NCBI GenBank assembly: GCA_002633005.1
Contig: NMRA01000199.1
Span: 522,889 to 586,888, forward strand
Length of the DNA stretch: 64,000 nt
Direction of reading: 5' to 3'
From: Phoronis australis
Lineage: Eukaryota; Phoronida; Phoronidae
How positions within the stretch are numbered: the stretch's first letter is position 1; every line of letters begins with the position of its first letter. The position numbers and the translations under genes were made by a program. Below the pieces are notes generated by a model that did not search any database, was not told the origin of the DNA, and worked only from the letters and a program-made list of their open reading frames with translations. This document shows positions 35,813 through 44,727 of the stretch, piece after piece.

Positions 35813-35934
35813 TGTAATCAAAAGTGTGTATAAAATGGAAGCTCAGTTCCTCCTACGGGGTTATGCTTTTTGGTATCATTCAGGCTACTTCTCCCCGCCA
35901 GAGGATGACGTCAAGCTACTTGCCGTGTGCAGTG

Positions 35935-36330
35935 TTAAAAGTGGCCAGCTTCCGACTTTGGGAACTGAACCAGGGACTGCTCGAAGAAAAAGTTTGATAA
36001 CGACCTCCAAAGGCAAAGGTAAAGGGCACAAGTCAGATATAATGGACCCTGATTAAGAGAACCAGGCAATCACTAAATAACGGCCCCGTTATTTAGTGGA
36101 TGAAACTGGTTCTCTAAATCAGGGTCCATTATATCCGACTACGGCCAAGGTAAAGGTGTACTTTTGTGAGCAAAAAGGCACTTATAACAACGTGACTTTG
36201 ATTTTTTAGTCAGTGTGAGGCATAATTTGCCGAAAGTATTCTGGCGTATGAAACTCCTATAGGAGCTACACCATCGCTACTGGGCCAGCTAGAAATGGTG
36301 TCACTGTCGGTGGTCACTGACACTGTCTAC
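35935..36330 (+). mobile_element. Old copy of the 9-bp-TSD foldback family, split by a nested MITE
   Basis: Shares gggaactgaa, gggactgctcgaagaaaaag, cttataacaacgtgacttt, gaggcataatttgccgaaa and cctataggagct with the right half of 36929-37861, in the same order. A 121-bp foldback interrupts it at 36026-36146. It ends in a diverged tip (ggtggtcactgac) that recurs at about 38732 in inverse orientation. Confidence 0.7.
36026..36146. mobile_element. 121-bp foldback MITE, nested
   Basis: Arms of about 60 bp: left gtcagatataatggaccctg, right its complement with one change, meeting at a perfect centre (aaataacgg / ccgttattt). Flanked by aaggtaaagg at 36016-36025 and 36147-36156. The flanks are otherwise contiguous in related copies, so this is a nested insertion. 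Confidence 0.85.
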
Positions 36331-36928
36331 ATTGACCTGATGACAGATGGCTGTATAGCCTTGGTACAAAGCTGTATACTAAATATACAGCTTTGCACCA
36401 ATGTGGGTAAAAAGGTGGTAAGATAAAATCTGACAAATTAGTGTCATTAAAAACCAGTCTTCCTTGAGTAAGCTAAACTATTTAACGGTATTGGAAAAAT
36501 GGCGTTCTACCGTTATTCTGCTGCTGAAGTTGTGAAGCACTAGACGGCGGCTTTAAATTCGGAGCCACGAAATATTGCGTCACCTATTGGCCATTTTTTT
36601 TGCCGATTCTCTAATCAACTGCTGTTCTTTCACGAGGTTGCGTACACGTTACAACAAATTATCAAAACTGGTTTCACTTCATTATAAATTTTTAGAATTT
36701 TGATACTGAAAAACCGAATTTCAGAAGAAATTTTGCTGCTGCCAAGCTATCATCATCTCCCGAGAGATGACGTAAAAATTTAGGAAATGGAGTATGCACG
36801 TGACACGAGCGTATACTGTTTTCAAAACGACGACGTACTTTTCAATGTTAGAAAAGCCGGAGAGTTACGCAAGAAAATGACGTTTATTGGATTGATTTTC
36901 ACGTAAACGGCTGTAACAGGCAAGGTGA

Positions 36929-37861
36929 TAGGCAATGACCATCGCCTCTGTTGGCCCGAACCAGAGGCGATGTAGAGGCTATAGGCGCTCTGTACACCGG
37001 AAGCTTTTCGGCGAATTATGCCTCGCACCGACTAAACCATCAAAGTCACGTTGTTATAACTACCTTTTGTGCATAGACGAACACCTTAGGAGGTTGTCGA
37101 TGTGTTTAAGTTCTTCCAACTCGAACAAATACTCCCGTTATGAAACTTTTCCTTCGAGCAGTCCCTATTTCAGTTCCCAAAATCGTGAAATCAAAATTTT
37201 TGTACTGCGCACGCTCCAACTTTTACCGCGCTCGCTAGGTGATGTGACTTCATAACCTCAATAATTTTTAAATAGGCCAAAGGTGAGCCATTGCGGTCTT
37301 GTCAGTCAAATGTTCGTTTCCAAAATGCCACCACTTATACTTGTCTTTAATTGGCGTTACTTGAAACTGTTTGTATTTCAATGAATTATTGTTTGTATTT
37401 GATAAAAATAAATGCTGTTGATATGACATTTAAAAGTCTTTGTGCACATATTTGACATTTTAATGTTTAACAACACGGCAAATGCACGGCTGGTTCCCGG
37501 CAGCACGTACGCAAAGGGCGGGAACTTCAGCTTTCAAAGTTCGCCGGTAGGATCGCAACTTCTGACCTTCGGCCTAGTTAAAAAAAATGAAAATTTTGAT
37601 TTCACGATTTTGGGAACTGAAATAGGGACTGCTCGAAGAAAAAGTTTCATAACGGGAGTATTTGTTCGAGTTGAAAGAACTTAAACACATCGACAACCTC
37701 CTAAGGTGTTCGTCTATGCGCAAAAGGTAGTTATAACAACGTGGCTTTGATGGTTTAGTCGGTGCAAGGCATAATTCGCCGAAAAGCTTCCGGCGTACAG
37801 AGCGCCTATAGCCTCTACATCGCCTCTGGTTCGGGCCAACAGAGGCGATGGTCATTGCCTA
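36929..37861. mobile_element. 933-bp foldback transposon with 9-bp target duplication
   Basis: Inverted arms of about 280 bp (36929-37205 and 37585-37861), beginning taggcaatgaccatcgcctc on each end, enclose a spacer of roughly 380 bp. Perfect copies of gcaaggtga flank it at 36920-36928 and 37862-37870. Mirror-image open frames of about 90 codons lie in the two arms, but they are simply the same arm read from each end. A 9-bp duplication with long inverted ends suits Mutator-like elements. No transposase is encoded. Confidence 0.92.
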
Positions 37862-38440
37862 GCAAGGTGATTGATTGCCGGTTGATTCCCAGATTTTGCA
37901 TGCACCCCGTTGATACAAGTTTCACGGCAAGGTGACGAGCAGAACTACCCTGGCTGTGTGAAATTTCGGGGTCTACAGAAGAAATACACACAGTGGTAGC
38001 TAGCTATATTTTGACGACAGTCTTCATACAGCTGGCTGACTAATGCAGTATGGCTCTGGCTGAACAGTCTTTACACCGACAAAGTCAATGTAAAAATTGT
38101 TGACTTCGAAATTCTTTGCAAAATGTGCATATTTTTTCATGTTATTTGGGAACATGCGTGGCAATTAAATCTATTGACACTTCAGGAATAACTAAACAAC
38201 AATGTTGAATGAAACCCTTGCCTTCCATTTGCCGATTCACATCCACATTTCCACCATTCTTACACTCGTCGTTGTTATGCATAGGTGGCGTTCTTGAAAA
38301 TAAAACAAAACTATCTCGTAGAACTTAAAACAATCAATAAATAAAAGGATTTTCGGTCAAAATTACGATATCAGGAAACATGTATTACATATTAAAGTAT
38401 TTATTAAAGTATTTTAAAGAAAAAAATGCAAAAACATTTG

Positions 38441-38545
38441 TAGTTTTTATGAATATGTTTTCACTGATGGTTCTGGCTTTTTAGTGTCCATTCTGAACGT
38501 GCGTCTGCTGCTGACATGTTGAAACCATTCATTGGAGTTCGTAAG
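38441..38545 (+). repeat. Direct repeat, partner of 43963-44075
   Basis: Shares gtagtttttatga, ctttttagtgtccattctga and gtgaaaccattca-type blocks with 43963-44075, same orientation. This copy ends at ttc|gtaagt, which looks like a splice donor. Confidence 0.7.
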
Positions 38546-38699
38546 TTTTCTATACGTCCTTGTGTAAGCCTTAGACGCTACTTTAAAGTCTTAATTAAAT
38601 TAGTTAAGTTTGAATTCCTGGGCTAGAGTTGGTGACTAGCCAATACTCAGCTCATAAACTGTTAAATTAAGATCTGGTTTACGGACTGTATGTACAGTA

Positions 38700-38880
38700 T
38701 GTATTTGGCGACCTTCGCTACGCGGCCAGTCGGACAGTGACCACCGTCTGGCCCAGTAGCAGAGACGGTGGAGCGATCGGAGCTTCATACGCCGGAAGCC
38801 TGTCTTTACGGTTGGCAGATCGCCGTGTATTATCTCAGGCATACACTTTAAGGGGCGATAGTACACCCCTATAAAAAGTT
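38700..38880 (-). mobile_element. Degenerate copy of the foldback family
   Basis: Contains cagtgaccaccgtctggccc, ggagcgatcggagcttcata and cgccggaag, the inverse of the tip and arm of the copy at 35935-36330. Next to it gggcgatagtacacccc is the inverse of a block at about 41365-41385. Confidence 0.5.
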
Positions 38881-39857
38881 GCTCTCAAAGTACAGCAAAA
38901 CATGCTTATTTATTATTAATTTATAATAAGCAACGCGTAGACCCTCGCCTCGGTTGGCCGGTTAGAACTTAGGGGCTACAATACTGTCCATCACTTTCTG
39001 TACAAGTTTCGTCCTGTATTTTGAACGGGCGGTAAGCCAAATCCGGTCACCCATTACATGTCGTGAACACATCCACTAAAACAAGAAACTGTAGGAACAC
39101 TGCATTTATCCACCTTCACTCTTATCAGGCTTCTATTGTGAGTCAGCATGCGTGAATAATTGGCTGATAAGCCACCTCTGGAACTACTTTTGGCTGAATG
39201 GATGACCAGGCCATAAAATGATAATATTAGCCAAGACCAGTTACTAATGCAACAAAGAATAATGTCGTAGTATCACCTAGCCTTGGTGGAAAGCTGTATA
39301 CTGTATTGGCTCTAATAAACGCTTAGAAAAAATCATTTCACGGGGAGGGGATTCTTATTGTAGCCTACGGCAGTTGAAAGCCGGTTTCCCAAACGGGTAA
39401 AATCGGAAGCTAGGATTCATAAAATTTACGCTTTGTGACGAATTTTTAGCCTATGACAGTCTTTCTACAAAATTGTGGTGCATTGCTATGAACTTCCGTT
39501 GTTAAATTACGATAATTTTTCAAAAAATTGTGCTCATCACAGGGCGAAAACTTGCCGACTGATGCGTCGCCGCTGAATCGCCATCGTCAATAGGAAAACT
39601 TGTACTCTTGAATAAAAATATAGTTTCGACTCAACAAATTACCTGAAATCTTCCTGATGTTTTACAATTTTTAAAGTTCATGTGGAGTCCAGATTAATTG
39701 CGATTAAGTCCAAATGTGCGCTACATCGTACTCCACAACAAGAGAAAAATCTCTGGATGAACACACATGTTGTTGTCACGTGACGTTTGTTTTGAAGGTC
39801 GTCTGTGTATGAGAGTGAGTGAGCGTGCGTGTGCGGGTCATCGACGATAGACTTTTT

Positions 39858-40110
39858 TGTTACAAAAGGCGGAGGATTATGCAAGAAAATGGCGTTTACT
39901 AGATTTTTTTTCACTTAAACGGCTGTAACGTGCAAGGTGAGTGCTGGTTAACTCACAGATTTTGTGTGCACAGGCCGACTGTCGTTAGCTCTGCCGTGGA
40001 GTATTAATAGTCCAAGGCTCGATCTACATGTTGGGGACGAAATGAACTACCCAGGCTGTGTGAAATTTCTGGGTCTAACGGAGACACTGACGCAGTGGTC
40101 AGTCAGATCG
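39858..40110 (+). repeat. Paralogous empty site of the 933-bp insertion
   Basis: This segment aligns with the flanks of 36929-37861: gcaagaaaatggcgtttact and aaacggctgtaac on the left, cagattttgtgtgcac and ggctgtgtgaaattt on the right. Here a single gcaaggtga (39932-39940) sits where the other copy has element plus duplication. What the underlying 250-bp duplicated sequence is, I cannot say. Confidence 0.8.
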
Positions 40111-41845
40111 CTGTATCAAGACTATAGTCAAAATCCAAATTCGTTTTATCGTGTCCCTGTCAATAATAACGGCATGTTAAAGTCTTCTAAATTTTCGTAC
40201 TTCAGGAACATAACAATCAGGTGTTTTGTACACATACGCGCATGCCGCAGATCACATCTCGGAAGTTGCCGATTTGACGGATGACAATGAATGAACACAA
40301 TGAAATTAACAACGTCGTTTTACAGCTTGTAAGATTCATAATAAACGTATTTTGAATATTGCAATGCATGTGTTCCAAAATCTAAATAACTCAGGTCCTA
40401 TATTTTTGTATTAGTGCCCGCCCAATGAAAGTAATCGTGAGTGTTGCTGTGTTGCAAAATCTCTTATCCTGGGCCGATTTGAAAAATTCAAAGTTGTACT
40501 CAAATTTATTTTCGCTCCTCTTTTCAAATATTACAGTAAAAACTACGTAAAACTCTCTCCATAAAAAGTACAGTCTGCTAGCTAGATTGTAATCAGCTGA
40601 TCATATCCGCATGAGCGAAGCCAATTATCCTCGCTCGTGACTCGATGACTAGAGCAGCTTGGCGGCATCCCTTTGATCGTGAGCCGAGCGCGACTCAGCC
40701 AAGGTGGATAAATACGGTCTAGTTCAATTTTCCATACCCCACCGTTTACCTTAACCACTGGGGTTAGAACCAATTTTATTTAGTGGGAATGTTCATAGCA
40801 TGAAGAGTTAATTTCACCTCGTCAAAAATACATTCCACACTTCAAACTATCGCTTAAGCGCTACTTTCTTCAATGGTCCTTTCTACTTCTACAAATATCT
40901 TCGATGAAGCTTAGTCATGAGAATTAAGGTGACTTTGGCGAAGAATTCCAAGTCCACTTTTTTGGTCTCCGTTATTGGCGTTAACTTTTTCACCACGCGT
41001 GCGATAACCACAAAGTACTTCAACTGAGTCACATGAGTTGGGCAAAGGCTAGCGTGAGACTCAGCGAAGTGCGTGACGTTGGCGCGTGACTCTTACAAAA
41101 TACCATGGGAATTAGGTATCTCATGAAATTTGTAAGATTTGTTTCCCTTGGAGTTTTTATTCGTCAACATGCGTGATTTCACGTAACTTCCTCAAAATGG
41201 CACCCAGTAAGAGAAACTCGAGCAAACCGTGACAGATTTTCATCGATTTGTTCAAATTATCTTGAATGAATCGTTTTCAGACTTGTGTTAATTATAACTC
41301 CTTGTGCCAATATGCATGTTTCACGTGATTTTATTTCCTGTGTTTTGAAATCCGTAACTTTTTGTGGGGATGTACTATCGCCCCTGTGCCTGTGACATCC
41401 AGGGCGATGTAACTGCCTAATAATTATATAGACAATGACCATCGCCTCTATCCAGCTAGTAGAGACGATGAAGCTCCTATAGGGGCTCCATATGCCTGAA
41501 GCTTTTCGACGAATTATGCCTCGCACTGACTAAAACATCAAAGTCACGCTGTTATAAATGTGTTTTGCGCATAGAGGAACACCTTAGGAGGTTGTCGATG
41601 TGTTTAATTCCTTCCAACTCGAACAAATACTCCCATTATCAAACATTTTTCTTCAGTCCCTCGTTCAGTTCCCAAAATCGTGAACTCACCATTTTCACTC
41701 TGCGCACGCTAAGAGATATGACCCCATTCTTTTAACCAGGTCGAAGGTCAGAAGTTGCAGTCCTACCAGCAAACTTTGAAAGCTGATGTCCCTGCCTACT
41801 GCCTGATGTCGGAAACCAGTCGTACATTTTGCCGTGTTGTAAGAC

Positions 41846-41912
41846 ATGGGCGGCGCACCATAGGGGGCTGGAGGGGGTATAGCCCTCACTTTTTCAGTGG
41901 TGCACCGCCCAT
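41846..41912. repeat. Small hairpin inside the 1487-bp element
   Basis: Arms atgggcggcgcacca (41846-41860) and tggtgcaccgcccat (41898-41912), one mismatch, loop 37 bp. GC-rich compared with its surroundings. It may be a tiny nested MITE. Confidence 0.7.
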
Positions 41913-42313
41913 AAAAGAACAATTAATTTTGCCGAAGACTAGACAAATTTCGGAGTGATCCATTATTTAAGAACGATCTCCTTTCACGGTACATGAACGT
42001 TATTTATGCAAGGGCAGATTTAACGACGTTGACATACTGCCTTAGAAAATCGCAGTTGCACTAACGTAACCCCAAATCGGCCAATGTGTACAGTTTGTTA
42101 GGCATGAAACAGTGATGCTAATACGTGACTGATTTTCTGAATTGGAAACACTATCAAGTGACCGTCAAGTACTAAATCAGATTTTCCACAGATGCACTAA
42201 TGCATGTAAAGCCACTTCGGTCTGGCACCTTATGTACACCGATGCCTCACTAATACTCGTGTGATCTAAGTAGCTTTCGTGAATTTTATGTCTACCAGAA
42301 GCATGGTTTGATA

Positions 42314-42352
42314 CAGGTAAATAACATGAAAATGGTAATCTCTGGTAAGATG
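42314..42352 (+). repeat. Direct repeat of about 39 bp, copy 1
   Basis: caggtaaataacatgaaaat followed by ggtaatctctggtaagatgg; repeated at 42845-42883 with one change. Confidence 0.9.
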
Positions 42353-42844
42353 GGCAATAAAAAAGCGCCAGCCACGTGGAAGTACGAGAGAATGACGAAA
42401 ACTGGGAGGAAGAGGGTGGGAAAAATTAATAAGTTTTGGAACGTACGACAATGTGGTCGGAACAAAGATGAACTGAAAGCGAGGTTACAATAACAAAGAA
42501 AAAATGCCTAAATGTGACAATCATCAGCCTATAAGAGCCAAGAGCTGACCACACTCGAGGCACATGATAACAACAGACCAGTATGAAGGCTGGGAAAACG
42601 ACATGTAGTCCTGCACAAGGGAATAATGGAATAGACCGAAATGAGGGAGAAAGGAGTAAGACAGGTCCATATGCTCACATAAATATATTTAACGAGTGAA
42701 ATACCGTTTATGATCAACATATATCCCGAATAGATAAATAATACGTGCGTCACAAGCTCGTTACCAGAGATAAAAAGGAGACTAAGGTAGGCGATATAAG
42801 GTCATTTATGATGACTAATACAATTACAATATAATGAATACAGT

Positions 42845-42883
42845 CAGGTAAATAACATAAAAATGGTAATCTCTGGTAAGATG
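42845..42883 (+). repeat. Direct repeat of about 39 bp, copy 2
   Basis: Partner of 42314-42352, 531 bp apart, ending just before the right tip of the 1487-bp element. It may mark a captured segment or an internal rearrangement. Confidence 0.9.
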
Positions 42884-43219
42884 GTTGCGCCAGCAGAGGC
42901 GATGGTCATTGCCTAATAGTTATACACATGGAGTTAACACATTTGAACATTGCACTGGAAATTTGCAGCGTTTCACTCGAGCAAAACTTACAAATAATAC
43001 CTAATGTCTTCCCATGCTGTTTTTGCGAGTGTTGCGCCAGGTCAGGCACTTTGCTCAGTGTCATGCTGTCCTTGCCTAACTTGCATGATATGAATTGAAA
43101 TACTTGTGGTTTTCGTGCGAGGCGAAAAAGTTAATGGCGACCACAAAAGTGGAGTAATACTGTAATTCTTCGCCAGAGTTGTCTTAGTTCGCTTAGACAG
43201 CGATGATATGAATAGAACC

Positions 43220-43654
43220 TGTTCCTGGGGTGTATGCCTTGTCGTGGCGGAACAGCTTGTGTATCTCCGTGACCTCTAGAGCTTTACTGGCGGGAGTTTA
43301 AAACTCCTGGCAGGGCTACCCATGCCCGACAGGTCGAAAAGTAGAGATCAGACAAAATTCACCCCAAACACTCCCTAGGGTCACACTAGGTTTGGGCGTA
43401 AGGCCAAATCCCTTACCCTGTAAAACAATGCTCCTGTCACCTACGAGGACAACTCTTACATCAAAACCTGGGCAGACTGGGCTCATCAGCCATAGAAGGC
43501 AATCAGTCTAGGAGAAGGCCACTCCGAAATACAACCATGTGCTGCCACGAAGACGGAGCATGTGGGCTAATGACAGCAGGCAGACCATCTGTACCTGTAC
43601 CTCCTTCCCTGCACGCATTTTACCCATCGGGAACACTGAAGAAGAAGAAGAAGA
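43220..43654 (+). mobile_element. 435-bp non-LTR-type retroelement with (GAA)n tail
   Basis: Flanked by perfect 14-bp direct repeats atatgaatagaacc at 43206-43219 and 43655-43668, and ending in five gaa units. These are marks of target-primed insertion. The body (ggtgtatgccttgtcgtggc, then ggtttgggcgtaaggccaaa) is of the kind seen at the 5' ends of RTE- or CR1-like elements in invertebrates, from memory. It has no reverse transcriptase frame, so it is a non-autonomous or internally deleted copy. Confidence 0.82.
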
Positions 43655-43962
43655 ATATGAATAGAACCAGAGAGGATCGCTGAAGAAAATAAGTGCTTTT
43701 TAAGTGATGATTTTAACTGTAAAATGTATTTTTGATGAGGCCAATTTGCCGCTCATTCGGTGAGTGAATTCGGCCTACCGCCTGTTTATAATAAACAGGA
43801 CAAAGTTAACACAGAAGGTGATAGGGAGTGTTGTAGCCCGTGTATTGCCAGTTGAGGAGCCATGTAGTTGTCTAGGCAGCTGCAGGTCACCAATTAATTT
43901 AGGTAACACGTAGACACTTGGCTGACTAGAGATCAGCTACAATACAAACTGCAGAATTTTGT

Positions 43963-44075
43963 AGTTTTTATGAAAATGTTTACACTTGTCTGGTGGTTCT
44001 GCCTTTTTAGTGTCCATTCTGAACATGCGTATGATGCTGACATTGTGAAACCATTCAGTGGAGCCTTTGAAGTGC
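43963..44075 (+). repeat. Direct repeat, partner of 38441-38545
   Basis: See 38441-38545. This copy lies about 650 bp upstream of the LRR-B start codon and lacks the donor-like end. Confidence 0.7.
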
Positions 44076-44164
44076 AATTTGAATAGAAACTGCATGAACA
44101 CCAAGGTGGAACGTGTTTTCTGGATTTCTAGTTGGTGAGTTTTCTTATGCAAGTCATAGTAGCC

Positions 44165-44236
44165 ATTAAGTTTGTCTATCCAATATTGTTCTCTCACAGA
44201 CTCAAGAGAGAACAATATTGGATAGACAAACTTAAT
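44165..44236. repeat. Perfect 31-bp hairpin upstream of LRR-B
   Basis: Left arm 44165-44195 starts attaagtttgtctatccaat; the right arm 44206-44236 is its exact complement; the loop is 10 bp (acagactcaa). AT-rich. It is too perfect for a typical animal pre-miRNA. It may be a template-switch inversion or a cloning/assembly fold-back. Confidence 0.95.
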
Positions 44237-44698
44237 ACAATAGAACCTCATGGATTGAACATAAAAAAAATTCTTAAAATATGTCATTGAATTTTTTACG
44301 CAAAAATGTATCATTTTCATTACACCATATCTTATATGTCAATTGTCATTTTGTGTTTGATTTTACTTTATTTCTGTTTTTGTAGACAAAGGAAGTTATT
44401 ACATCCGAAAATTTGAAATTTCAATTGATCCATTCTTGTTGTTTTATTTACCGACTTATATTCTTCATTTCATGAAACAATAGTATCCTTGGGAGGATCT
44501 GGATCGCCTTATTTAGTTTCAGATATATTTTCTACGTTATTTACACTCAGAAAAATGTAGCAGGTAAACTGTTTAGATGTTTATGCCATTCTGAAAATTG
44601 CCATACCTTTATAATTATTTTCTAGGTTGTGAACTTGTAAATTGGTCGTACGTTTTACTTTTCCGGCAGGTCTCATAATTTGAAACATATGTCTTCGA

Positions 44699-44727
44699 CG
44701 TCTTGCAGATTTATCTGATCATCTGTC
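44699..44727 (+). promoter_or_regulatory. 3' splice site 19 nt upstream of the LRR-B ATG
   Basis: cgacgtcttgcag ends at 44708 and 19 nt later comes the ATG (tctgtcATGGG, a good context with G at +4). This implies a non-coding first exon further left, the mirror of LRR-A. Confidence 0.6.

Larger units (their letters stand above)
41429..42915. mobile_element. 1487-bp member of the foldback family with imperfect 9-bp duplication
   Basis: Left end tagacaatgaccatcgcctc and right end complement of taggcaatgaccatcgcctc match the tips of 36929-37861. Flanks are ataattata (41420-41428) and atagttata (42916-42924), 8 of 9 identical. The first 410 bp follow the arm and spacer of the 933-bp element (inverse of its right half); the rest is unrelated, so it is a longer relative. 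No transposase was found. It contains a small hairpin and a 39-bp direct repeat. Confidence 0.75.
35813..44708. other. Intergenic region between the divergent LRR genes
   Basis: About 8.9 kb separates the two start codons. No convincing coding exon was seen. It should contain the promoters and non-coding first exons of both genes, because both ATGs follow a 3' splice site. Most of the block is transposon sequence, listed separately; I could not pick out the first exons. Confidence 0.6.

Noticed and set aside
36935-37855. Two similar 90-100 codon frames facing each other
   Set aside because: They are the same transposon arm read from opposite ends of the inverted repeat, not duplicated genes.
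44165-44236. Pre-microRNA
   Set aside because: The stem is perfectly paired with no bulges and a short loop, unlike animal precursors; reported as a hairpin only.
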